From: Lachnospiraceae bacterium UBA1778
Lineage (GTDB): Bacteria; Bacillota; Clostridia; Lachnospirales; Lachnospiraceae
Direction: 5' to 3'
DNA length: 17,554 nt
NCBI GenBank assembly: GCA_002315255.1
Contig: DCGM01000094.1
Span: forward strand, 1 to 17,554
Every line of letters begins with the position of its first letter. Position 1 is the stretch's first letter. The notes below the pieces were generated by a model. It was not told the DNA's origin, made no database searches, and was given only the letters and a program-made list of their open reading frames with translations. Both the position numbers and the translations under genes were made by a program. Shown piece by piece: positions 1 through 7,139 of the stretch.

Positions 1-50
1 AAGCAGCTGCCCTGGGCCAGACTTATGCGAGTCACGGAAGCCTCGCTATA
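1..50 (-). repeat. Edge repeat, inverted copy of 17401-17449
   Basis: The reverse complement of this stretch matches 17401-17449 in identical blocks of 15, 5 and 15 bases separated by a mismatch and a short diverged segment. The shared blocks are TAGCGAGGCTTCCGT, ACTCG and CCAGGGCAGCTGCTT. The window therefore begins and ends inside the same repeat family in opposite orientations. Positions 51-117 show no gene. I do not recognise the family; no transposase or known RNA fold is visible. Confidence 0.75.
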
Positions 51-117
51 CCGCGGAAATGATGGGTATTAGAAGGGTGAAGAAGAGGCAGACGGAATGT
101 GTGACGGGCGCAAAAAG

Positions 118-157
118 ATGCCTACGAAGGCCTTAGAAAGGCTTCATAGGCATTTTT
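118..157 (-). terminator. Intrinsic terminator of the leftward operon
   Basis: A 12-bp stem with one mismatch (ATGCCTACGAAG with CTTCATAGGCAT) encloses a second small stem, CCTT/AAGG. The leftward transcript ends in a run of uridines read from 116-112. The opposite side is also followed by five T, so it could work in both directions. It lies about 26 bases past the stop codon of the P-type ATPase gene. Confidence 0.85.
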
Positions 158-182
158 GATGAGGTTCGATGATGAAGCTCAA

Positions 183-2798
183 TTATTTCTTTTTAAAGAG
201 CTTTTCGATGAGCTTCGCGACTTCCATGATGAGGATCGGCGAAACGGCTAATCCTAAACCGATGAGGTAGAGCACGCCCGGAAGCGCAATCAGACCGAAG
301 AGGGTTGAAAGCGGTGTGAAGAGGACGAGCGCGACCATTGCAATCGAGATGCCCTCAAACAGGAGGAGCTTCGGATTCGAGAAGAGGCCGATCGTAAAGA
401 TGGAATGCTCGGAACGCATATTGACGGACTGAACGACCTGCGAAAGTGAAAGCACCATAAACGCGAGGGTCTGGCCGCCGGAGACGCTTCCGGTCTGCGT
501 TTTTCCGAACCAGTAAGCGAAGAGCGCGAGAGCACCGAACAGAAGGCCCTGCAGGATAATCTTCACGCCGTAGCCATGCGAGAAGAGGCCGTCTTTCTTC
601 GGACGCGGCGGCTGGGTCATTATATCTTTCTCGACCGGTTCCATGCCGAGGCCGATCGCCGGGAGGCTGTCGGTGACGAGATTGATCCAGAGGAGCTGCA
701 TCGAAAGCAGCGGCGATTCGTGCCAAAGAAGCATTGCGACGAAGACTAAGAGGATCTCGCCGATATTCGTGCCTAAAAGGTAACCGACTACCTTCTTAAT
801 GTTCGCGTAGATGCCGCGGCCTTCGCGGACCGCTTCGACGATGGTGGCGAAGTTGTCATCCGACAATGTCATATCGGAAGCGCCCTTTGCGACGTCTGTG
901 CCGGTGATGCCCATCGCGCAGCCGATGTCGGCCGCTTTCAGCGCCGGAGCATCATTGACACCGTCGCCGGTCATCGAGACGATCTGATTTTTCCGCTGCC
1001 AAGCCTTGACGATGCGGATCTTATTTTCCGGCGAAACACGCGCATAGACGGAAATCTTTTCGACCTGCTCATCGAGTTCAGAGTCGGTCAGCCGGTCTAC
1101 CTGAGCACCGGTATAGGAAAGGTCGCCCTCGCGGAAGATGCCTAAATCCTTCGCGATAGCGGTAGCGGTTACAACATGGTCACCGGTAATCATGACCGGG
1201 CGGATGCCGGCTTTCCGGCAGACCGCGACAGCGTCACGCGCTTCCGGGCGCGGCGGGTCAATCATTCCGAGAAGGCCCATAAAGTGAAGATCCGATTCCA
1301 GATCTTCCATCTTCGGGTCATCCGGATTTTCGCTGATCTCTTTATAGGCAAGCGCCAGAACACGGAGCGCGTCAGAACTCATGCTCTCGCAGAGCGCCTT
1401 CGCTTTTTCCAGATCTCCGGAGATGCAGCGCGGGGCCATCATATCGAAAGCACCCTTCGTAATGACGATATATTTTCCGTCCATCTGATTGACGACAGTC
1501 ATCAGCTTTCGGTCGGAGTCAAACGGCAGTTCACAAAGCCGCGGATATTTTACATTGATTTCGTCTTTCGGGAGACCGTTCCGATGTGCCGCGAGGACAA
1601 TCGCGGTTTCCGTCGGATCGCCGATATCCTGCTGTTCGCCGTTATGGAAAACGACAGAGCCGTCGCAGCAGAGCGTGCCGTAAAGAAGGAGCTTTCGGAC
1701 CTCCTCAGAGCAGTCGAGCGTAACCGTTTCCGGTTCGTCCGTGCCGTCCGCCCAGACCTTGACGAGCGTCATGCGGTTTTGTGTCAATGTGCCGGTCTTA
1801 TCGGAACAGATGACAGAAGCAGCACCCAGCGTTTCCACAGCGGGAAGACGGCGGATGATCGCATTCCGCTTCGCGAGCCGCTGGACGCCGATGGAAAGGA
1901 CGACGGTGACGATCGCCGGAAGTCCTTCCGGAATCGCGGAGACAGCCAATGAAACGGATGTCATAAAGATTTCGAGCGCCGGAATGCTGTTTAAAAGGCC
2001 GATGACGAAGATGATGCCGCAGCAGGCGAGCGCAATGATTCCGAGATATTTTCCGAGCTGCGCGAGCTTCTGCTGAAGCGGCGTGGAGCCTTCCTCTTCA
2101 TTATCTAAAAGGTTCGCGATCTTACCCATCTCAGTATCCATGCCAGTCGCTGTGACAACTGCAGATGCCGTGCCGTAGGTGATGGAGCAGCCGGAGAAGA
2201 CCATATTGATGCGGTCACCGACGGTCGCTTCCTCAGGGAGTATCGCTTCCGCATCTTTTTCAGACGGGACGGATTCACCGGTCAGCGCGGATTCTTCGCT
2301 CTTTAAGCTGACAGAACGGATGAGGCGGGCGTCAGCCGGGACAGAATCGCCGGCTTCTAAAAGGATGATGTCGCCGACGACGAGGTCCGCCGCATTGATG
2401 AGGCTTTCTGAACCGTTCCGAAGGACACGCGCATGCGGGGCGGAGAGGCTCTTTAAAGCATCCAGCGCCTTTTCCGCGCGGCTTTCCTGGAGGACGCCGA
2501 CGATCGCATTCAGGATGACGATGAGGAGGATGAGCGCAGGCTCGAAGAAGCCCTCCAGATCCTGCTCAATGATGGCGATGACGAAGGAAATCGCCGCCGC
2601 CGCAAGGAGGATCAGGATCATCACATCCTTAAACTGATCGAGGAAACGCTGGAAAAGCGTTTTTTTCTTCTTTTCACGGAGCTTGTTCGGACCGTTTTTG
2701 GAAAGACGCTCGGCCGCTTCCTCTTCGGCGAGACCATTGATCGGAGTGCCGAGTGAGGCCAGAACTTCATCCGCAGATTTGCTGAAATTATTTTTCAA
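183..2798 (-). CDS. Calcium-transporting P-type ATPase (P2 type)
   Basis: This 871-residue membrane pump couples ATP hydrolysis to cation export, most likely Ca2+. Visible motifs are the actuator TGES (173-176), the TM4 motif PEGLP (290-294), the phosphorylation motif DKTGT with Asp333, the nucleotide-domain KGA (448-450), and the hinge GDGVNDAP (611-618). TM5 keeps Asn678 and Glu681, and TM6 keeps Asn706 and Asp710, matching Ca2+ ligands of SERCA. The TM8 position equivalent to SERCA Glu908 appears to be Gln787, so site I may be weakened as in plasma-membrane Ca2+ pumps. Length is normal for P2A pumps without large tails. The start is TTG, with AAGGAGA seven bases upstream; that Shine-Dalgarno site overlaps the stop of the lactonase gene 15 bases upstream, so the two are probably co-transcribed and perhaps translationally coupled. 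A Mn2+ or other P2 substrate cannot be excluded. Confidence 0.93.
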   Translation of the reverse strand: MKNNFSKSADEVLASLGTPINGLAEEEAAERLSKNGPNKLREKKKKTLFQRFLDQFKDVMILILLAAAAISFVIAIIEQDLEGFFEPALILLIVILNAIVGVLQESRAEKALDALKSLSAPHARVLRNGSESLINAADLVVGDIILLEAGDSVPADARLIRSVSLKSEESALTGESVPSEKDAEAILPEEATVGDRINMVFSGCSITYGTASAVVTATGMDTEMGKIANLLDNEEEGSTPLQQKLAQLGKYLGIIALACCGIIFVIGLLNSIPALEIFMTSVSLAVSAIPEGLPAIVTVVLSIGVQRLAKRNAIIRRLPAVETLGAASVICSDKTGTLTQNRMTLVKVWADGTDEPETVTLDCSEEVRKLLLYGTLCCDGSVVFHNGEQQDIGDPTETAIVLAAHRNGLPKDEINVKYPRLCELPFDSDRKLMTVVNQMDGKYIVITKGAFDMMAPRCISGDLEKAKALCESMSSDALRVLALAYKEISENPDDPKMEDLESDLHFMGLLGMIDPPRPEARDAVAVCRKAGIRPVMITGDHVVTATAIAKDLGIFREGDLSYTGAQVDRLTDSELDEQVEKISVYARVSPENKIRIVKAWQRKNQIVSMTGDGVNDAPALKAADIGCAMGITGTDVAKGASDMTLSDDNFATIVEAVREGRGIYANIKKVVGYLLGTNIGEILLVFVAMLLWHESPLLSMQLLWINLVTDSLPAIGLGMEPVEKDIMTQPPRPKKDGLFSHGYGVKIILQGLLFGALALFAYWFGKTQTGSVSGGQTLAFMVLSLSQVVQSVNMRSEHSIFTIGLFSNPKLLLFEGISIAMVALVLFTPLSTLFGLIALPGVLYLIGLGLAVSPILIMEVAKLIEKLFKKK

Positions 2799-2813
2799 TG
2801 TAGTTTCTCCTTA

Positions 2814-3866
2814 TTATTCTTCGCCATAGGGCACGATGATGCAGTCATTCGGGCGGTCGCACGGAATCGGGAGCCCGTTCATTACTATCGTACTAGCGTG
2901 ATAATCAATCGTAAAGAAAGTGAGTGAGTTCGAATCCTGGTTCAAACTGACGAGGTGCTTCTCGTCCGGCAGAATCTCGATATCGATCGGATAGTCGCCG
3001 GAAATCGGCAGGATATTCTTTAAGGTCAGCTGTCCGGTCTTCGCATCAATGTCATAAAAGGCGATGCTGTTTTCACCGGCATTGGAGCAGTAAAGGTGAT
3101 GCTGCTTCGGCGAGAAGGTCAGGGAGCACGCCGCGGACGCTACCGTATAATCCGGCTTCAGTGTAGCAATCTCCTGTACCTTTTCAAAGCTCGGGACGCC
3201 TTTTTCATTGACGGTGCGGTCATAGACGGAGATCGTATTCTTCAGTTCGTGAAGGATATAGAGGTGTTTTTCGCCCTTCGGGAAAAGGACGCGGTGCGGG
3301 CCGGCACCGAGTTCGCTGTGGATGATGTCCTTCAGTTCGACACGGCCGCTCTTTGAAAATGCGTAAATCCGGACCTGGTCAATGCCGGAATCGACCATAT
3401 ACAGGTACTTTCCGTCTTCGCTGAAGAGGGTGCAGCAGATATGCGGGCGGAAGTTCCGCTCCGCCACCGAGCCGATGCCTTTGTCGTAGACCTCATCCGT
3501 GATTTCACCGACGACGCCGTCCTCACGCACCTTGAGAACCGTCATCTTTCCGTCGTGATAGCCGGCGACGGCAATGAACCTTCCCGAAGGATGGACATCC
3601 ATAAAGCAGCCGCGCATGCCGCGGATTTTAGTCAGCTTCATCTGCTCGAGATTTCCGTCCGGCAGGATGGCGAAGGTAGTGACGCCTTCATCGACAACGG
3701 CATAAAGATGCTTCCGGTCCGGCGAGACGCAGAGATAGGTGCAGTTGTCCTGCTCCACCTCCGAGCGCTTGACGAAGCGGCCGGTTTCATTGTCCACGTC
3801 GTAAATTGTGATACCCTTGCTCTTTCCCTGGAAAGTGAAAGAACCCACATATGCTGCGTACTTCAT
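2814..3866 (-). CDS. Lactonase-family seven-bladed beta-propeller protein
   Basis: This 350-residue protein resembles the Pgl/YbhE-type 6-phosphogluconolactonase family (Lactonase, PF10282). The family signs are repeated blade motifs such as SPDRKHLYAV, FSEDGKYLYMVD and FSPKQHHLYCSN, plus RPH at 140-142 and GAGPHRVLF at 187-195, which fall where conserved active-site residues of the family lie. There is no signal peptide, so it should be cytoplasmic. Known members hydrolyse 6-phosphogluconolactone, but many relatives have no proven substrate, and no glucose-6-phosphate dehydrogenase or gluconate gene is nearby. The ATG start has a GAGGTG Shine-Dalgarno site just upstream. A 100-base gap separates it from the methyltransferase gene, and 15 bases separate it from the downstream ATPase gene. 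The family is clear; the substrate is not. Confidence 0.87.
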   Translation of the reverse strand: MKYAAYVGSFTFQGKSKGITIYDVDNETGRFVKRSEVEQDNCTYLCVSPDRKHLYAVVDEGVTTFAILPDGNLEQMKLTKIRGMRGCFMDVHPSGRFIAVAGYHDGKMTVLKVREDGVVGEITDEVYDKGIGSVAERNFRPHICCTLFSEDGKYLYMVDSGIDQVRIYAFSKSGRVELKDIIHSELGAGPHRVLFPKGEKHLYILHELKNTISVYDRTVNEKGVPSFEKVQEIATLKPDYTVASAACSLTFSPKQHHLYCSNAGENSIAFYDIDAKTGQLTLKNILPISGDYPIDIEILPDEKHLVSLNQDSNSLTFFTIDYHASTIVMNGLPIPCDRPNDCIIVPYGEE

Positions 3867-3884
3867 GAGTCACACCTCGTTTTT

Positions 3885-3913
3885 CTGATAATTGGATTGC
3901 ACATCTGAAACAA
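3885..3913 (-). promoter_or_regulatory. Possible weak promoter for lactonase and ATPase genes
   Basis: On the minus strand a TTGTTT hexamer (3908-3913) lies 17 bases before TATCAG (3885-3890), about 20 bases before the lactonase start codon. Both hexamers are poor matches to sigma-A consensus. It may be chance, with the operon simply read through from the upstream promoter. Confidence 0.25.
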
Positions 3914-3958
3914 GCGGGATAATCAGATCGCATGTCTGAAACATGCGGGAGCGCCTGA
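3904..3958. repeat. Two tandem copies of a 31-bp intergenic repeat
   Basis: TCTGAAACAAGCGGGA (3904-3919) recurs 31 bases later as TCTGAAACATGCGGGA (3935-3950), 15 of 16 identical; the rest of the unit has diverged. The second copy lies in a perfect hairpin, CGCATGT-CTGAA-ACATGCG (3929-3947). A related copy occurs at 14129-14160. Together with the possible weak promoter, this is what fills the gap between methyltransferase and lactonase genes. Confidence 0.7.
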
Positions 3959-3966
3959 TACCAAAA

Positions 3967-4854
3967 TCACTCTCGAAACCAGCGTCCGGAGGAGCCGCAG
4001 GGGAGCACGAGGCCGGTGCTGCGGACCGGAAGGCCGATTTCATCTGAAATGACGGTTCCGCCGTATTTCTTCTGAACCTCGAGCCCTAACAGGTAGGAGA
4101 GGACAGACGGCGCGAAGCCGGTCGTATAGGAGTTGATCAGGAAGAAAAGCGGGTCATCGGAAAGGATAGACGCGCATTCCTTGACTAACGGATGGATGGC
4201 GTCCTCAATCTTCCAGACTTCTCCGCCCGGACCGCGGCCATAAGAGGGCGGGTCCATGATAATGCCGTCGTAGGTGTTTCCGCGGCGCTTTTCGCGTTCG
4301 ACAAACTTCTGGCAGTCATCGACGAGCCAACGGACAGGCCGGTCAGAAAGACCGGAGGCTTGGGCGTTTTCTTTCGCCCATTGGACCATCCCCTTCGAGG
4401 CATCGACATGCGTGACAGAAGCTCCGGCGGACAATGCGGCCAGCGTCGCGCCGCCCGTATAAGCGAAGAGATTTAAGACGCGGACCGGCCTGCCTGCCGA
4501 ACCGTCCGACGGATGAACGCGTTCACGGATCAGCTTCGAGAACCAGTCCCAGTTGACCGCCTGCTCCGGGAAGAGCCCGGTATGTTTAAAGGAAAAAGGC
4601 TTTAAGCGGAATGTGAGCTCCTTATAGGAAATGCTCCATTCCTCCGGGAGACCGAAAAACTCCCATTCGCCGCCGCCCTTCTGGGAGCGGTGGTAATGCG
4701 CGTCCGGCTTCCGCCAGCCGGTGAGCTTCTTCTCAGTCTGCCAGATGACCTGCGGGTCCGGGCGGATCAGTTCAAATTCGCCCCAGCGCTCCAGCTTTTC
4801 GCCTGCAGAGGTATCTAACACTTCATAATCTTTCCATTGGTCTGCTATCCACAT
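3967..4854 (-). CDS. Class I SAM-dependent methyltransferase (RlmI/RlmK-like)
   Basis: This 295-residue protein has a Rossmann methyltransferase fold. Motif I is VLNLFAYTGGAT (126-137), an acidic residue at the end of strand 2 is Asp151 in HVDAS, and motif IV is DPPSYGRG (201-208). This pattern fits the Methyltrans_SAM group (PF10672), whose characterised members RlmI and RlmK methylate 23S rRNA. It lacks an obvious N-terminal PUA domain; the first 90 residues are a separate small region with RPDPQVIW and WEFFGLPEEW segments. The target is therefore unknown, although RNA is the best guess. The ATG start has only a distant GGAG, which overlaps the end of the PHP gene 10 bases upstream, so translation is probably coupled to that gene. 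The protein appears complete. Confidence 0.88.
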   Translation of the reverse strand: MWIADQWKDYEVLDTSAGEKLERWGEFELIRPDPQVIWQTEKKLTGWRKPDAHYHRSQKGGGEWEFFGLPEEWSISYKELTFRLKPFSFKHTGLFPEQAVNWDWFSKLIRERVHPSDGSAGRPVRVLNLFAYTGGATLAALSAGASVTHVDASKGMVQWAKENAQASGLSDRPVRWLVDDCQKFVEREKRRGNTYDGIIMDPPSYGRGPGGEVWKIEDAIHPLVKECASILSDDPLFFLINSYTTGFAPSVLSYLLGLEVQKKYGGTVISDEIGLPVRSTGLVLPCGSSGRWFRE

Positions 4855-4864
4855 AATCTATCTT

Positions 4865-5632
4865 TCACTCCATCAGGGTTTCAAAGCCGTAACCGACATG
4901 CTCCGGGCGATGCGCGTCGGAGCCGAACGTCAGGCGGGCGCCGCCGAGCGCAAAGTAACGGTCAATGATCTTCTTCTCCGGATTTGTCCGGCGGATCGGG
5001 TAGTGGAGGCTGCTCGTATTGACCTCAAGCGCCTTTCCCTTCGCGATGATCGTCCGCAGGATCTCATCAATGAGATCGTGATAATCTTCCATCACATACG
5101 GCTCAAACCCGTCCGGAAGATACCGCACCATATAGTCGAGATGTCCGACCGTTTCATAGCAGTCATACTGCTGGACATTCTTTAAAATCGTTTCATAGTA
5201 GCAGCTGAACGCTTCTTCCGTCGTCTGGAACCATTCCCAGGCCGGCGCATAAGCGGGGTCGTAGGGCTTTTCCGCGCCAGGCTCGCCGACGAAGACAGCA
5301 TGCGTGGAGCCGATCCGGAAATCCCACGGGTATTTTTCCGCCGTTTCGGCGATGCGATCGTGTAACTCCGGGTGGTCCGCCATCAGGCCGAGCTCGACGC
5401 CGATTCCGATTTCAATGCGGTCTTTATAAAGCGCGCGGACTTCATTGAGCTCTTTAAAGCGCGCTTCCGGGTCAAAAAGATTCCGGCCGTTATCGTAAAG
5501 GCCGATGTCCATATGATCCGTAAAACAGATCCGTTTCAACCCTTTCGCAAGCGCGGCCTCCACCATTTCGGCGGGGACTGCGGAAGAATCGCTCGAATAG
5601 TGCGTGTGAACATGAAGATCCTGATAAATCAT
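4865..5632 (-). CDS. PHP-domain phosphoesterase, histidinol-phosphatase (HisJ)-like
   Basis: This 255-residue protein belongs to the PHP metallo-phosphoesterase family. It has the metal-binding signatures DLHVHTHYSSDS (His7, His9), CFTDHMD (Asp39, His40), Glu80 in GVELG, His111 in GSTHAV, GHLD (His164) and GSDAH (Asp239, His241). The length and the H-x-H/TDH/GSDAH spacing fit the HisJ-type histidinol-phosphatases, which dephosphorylate histidinol phosphate in histidine synthesis. No other his gene is nearby, so the true substrate remains open. I chose the start at 5632 because AAAGGA lies eight bases upstream and the protein then begins directly at the first metal motif. A longer frame from 5713 would start inside or at the edge of the -10 region of the promoter. 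It is the first gene of the leftward operon. Confidence 0.87.
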   Translation of the reverse strand: MIYQDLHVHTHYSSDSSAVPAEMVEAALAKGLKRICFTDHMDIGLYDNGRNLFDPEARFKELNEVRALYKDRIEIGIGVELGLMADHPELHDRIAETAEKYPWDFRIGSTHAVFVGEPGAEKPYDPAYAPAWEWFQTTEEAFSCYYETILKNVQQYDCYETVGHLDYMVRYLPDGFEPYVMEDYHDLIDEILRTIIAKGKALEVNTSSLHYPIRRTNPEKKIIDRYFALGGARLTFGSDAHRPEHVGYGFETLME

Positions 5633-5715
5633 TGGCGTGATCCTTTCCGGAATACGTAGCTGTTTTTGCATGCGCGGCGAAAAAGACTTCAGGACGCGTA
5701 TGCACACTTTCAAGC

Positions 5716-5745
5716 ATTATAGCATGAATGCGCCATTATTATCAA
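5716..5745 (-). promoter_or_regulatory. Strong sigma-A-type promoter of the leftward operon
   Basis: On the minus strand TTGATA (5740-5745) is followed after 18 bases by a perfect TATAAT (5716-5721), which is preceded by TGC, an extended -10. Transcription would start near 5709, giving a leader of roughly 75 bases before the PHP gene. Confidence 0.82.
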
Positions 5746-5825
5746 GGAAGAAAGAGCGAAATAGACCGGCCTTTTTCCTCCGGCTGCGGATGTTAGAAAA
5801 ACAGTCATTTCGGGCAAACTTGCGC

Positions 5826-5854
5826 TTGCTTTTTTCTGTGAACTGTTGTAATAT
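5826..5854 (+). promoter_or_regulatory. Likely gap promoter
   Basis: TTGCTT (5826-5831) and TAATAT (5849-5854) are separated by 17 bases, about 60 bases before the gap start codon. Each hexamer matches the sigma-A consensus in four positions. It is the best candidate in the 283-base divergent region, and gap would need its own promoter because the upstream operon runs the other way. Confidence 0.55.
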
Positions 5855-5870
5855 CTAAATCAAATGGGCA

Positions 5871-5888
5871 TTGTTAAAATAAAAACAG
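5871..5888 (+). promoter_or_regulatory. Possible Rex-type redox operator in the gap leader
   Basis: The left half TTGTTAA is an exact match to half of the Rex consensus TTGTTAA-N4-TTAACAA, while the right half AAAACAG matches in four of seven positions. It lies just downstream of the predicted transcription start, where a repressor could block initiation or elongation. An AT-rich leader can produce such a match by chance. Confidence 0.25.
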
Positions 5889-5915
5889 GCACATAAATTT
5901 CAGGAGGAATAAAAA

Positions 5916-6950
5916 ATGGCAGTTAAAGTTGCAATTAACGGTTTTGGACGTATTGGCCGTCTGGCATTTAGACAGATGTTCGGCGCAGAAGGATATGAAG
6001 TCGTTGCGATCAACGATTTAACGAAGCCCTCCATGCTGGCTCACCTTTTAAAGTATGACACCGCTCAGGGCGGATATTGCGGAACGTTCGGCGAGAACCT
6101 TCATACGGTTACCGCTGATGACGAAGCAAATACACTTACCGTTGACGGAAAGGTCCTTACGATCTACAAGGAAGCAGACGCTAACAATCTTCCGTGGGGC
6201 GAGCTTGGTGTTGACGTCGTTCTCGAGTGCACCGGTTTCTACACCTCCAAAGACAAGGCTATGGCTCATGTCAATGCAGGCGCTAAGAAGGTAGTCATCT
6301 CTGCTCCGGCAGGAAATGATCTTCCGACCATCGTTTACAATGTTAACCATAAGAACCTGAAGAAGGACGACCAGGTTATCTCTGCAGCATCCTGCACGAC
6401 GAACTGCCTCGCTCCGATGACGAAGGCTCTTAATGACTATGCTCCGATCCAGTCTGGTATCATGACGACCGTCCACGCTTACACCGGCGATCAGATGATC
6501 CTTGACGGCCCGCAGCGTAAGGGCGACCTTCGCCGTTCACGCGCAGGCGCTATGAATATCGTTCCGAACTCCACCGGCGCTGCAAAGGCGATCGGCCTGG
6601 TTATCCCGGAACTTAACGGCAAGCTCATCGGCTCCGCTCAGCGTGTCCCGACGGCTACCGGCTCCACCACCATCCTTGTCGCTGTCGTTAAGGGTAACGA
6701 CATCACGAAGGAAGGCATCAATGCAGCGATGAAGGCAGCTCAGACCGAGTCCTTCGGCTACACCGAGGATCAGATCGTTTCTTCTGACGTTATCGGCATG
6801 AAGTTCGGTTCTCTGTTCGATGCTACGCAGACCATGGTCGCGAAGATCGACGAGGATACCTATCAGGTTCAGGTCGTTTCTTGGTATGACAACGAGAACT
6901 CTTACACGAGCCAGATGGTCCGCACCATCAAATACTTCGCTGAACTGTAA
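5916..6950 (+). CDS. gap: Glyceraldehyde-3-phosphate dehydrogenase, NAD-type
   Basis: This cytoplasmic enzyme oxidises glyceraldehyde 3-phosphate to 1,3-bisphosphoglycerate. The 344-residue length is usual. The N-terminal NAD fold is INGFGRIGR (8-16) with Asp34 in AIND, which favours NAD+ over NADP+. The catalytic motif SCTTNC places the nucleophile at Cys160, and His187 in VHAYTG is the expected base. RRSRAG (207-212) and the C-terminal WYDNE are also present. The start has AGGAGG eight bases upstream, a near-ideal ribosome site. Codon use, rich in GCT, GTT and CGT, differs from the genes at 11504-16232 and fits high expression. A strong terminator directly follows, so gap is likely made partly as a single-gene transcript. 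There is no CggR-type regulator gene upstream in the window. Confidence 0.98.
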   Translation: MAVKVAINGFGRIGRLAFRQMFGAEGYEVVAINDLTKPSMLAHLLKYDTAQGGYCGTFGENLHTVTADDEANTLTVDGKVLTIYKEADANNLPWGELGVDVVLECTGFYTSKDKAMAHVNAGAKKVVISAPAGNDLPTIVYNVNHKNLKKDDQVISAASCTTNCLAPMTKALNDYAPIQSGIMTTVHAYTGDQMILDGPQRKGDLRRSRAGAMNIVPNSTGAAKAIGLVIPELNGKLIGSAQRVPTATGSTTILVAVVKGNDITKEGINAAMKAAQTESFGYTEDQIVSSDVIGMKFGSLFDATQTMVAKIDEDTYQVQVVSWYDNENSYTSQMVRTIKYFAEL

Positions 6951-6995
6951 TCTTTACGGTTTCCGGAGATTTAGGCTATATACCTAGACTCATTA

Positions 6996-7029
6996 CGGGT
7001 CCGGTCCGCTGGACCGGACCCGCTTTTTT
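6996..7029 (+). terminator. Strong intrinsic terminator after gap
   Basis: A perfect 12-bp GC-rich stem (CGGGTCCGGTCC, three-base loop GCT, then GGACCGGACCCG) is followed by C and six T. It stands 45 bases after the gap stop codon and about 110 bases before pgk. Confidence 0.93.
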
Positions 7030-7139
7030 ATCCGTATGTGCCACCCCGAAAGGGAATAACTTAAACTGTCAATAATTCATTGCCGGCGCGGGAAACGAAG
7101 CTCCGGCGGTAAAATGAAAATGAATAAAGGAGAAAGATC

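Noticed and set aside
1176..1952. A 258-codon plus-strand open frame inside the P-type ATPase gene
   Set aside because: It lies wholly opposite conserved ATPase motifs, has no ribosome site, and its protein is Arg-rich and shadow-like.
5633..5713. A 27-residue N-terminal extension of the PHP protein
   Set aside because: Its ATG lies next to the -10 box, so it would be at or before the transcript start; 5632 has a good ribosome site.
7082..7107. The pgk leader inverted repeat as a riboswitch or attenuator
   Set aside because: The pairing is five bases with a 16-base loop and no T run, too little to call.
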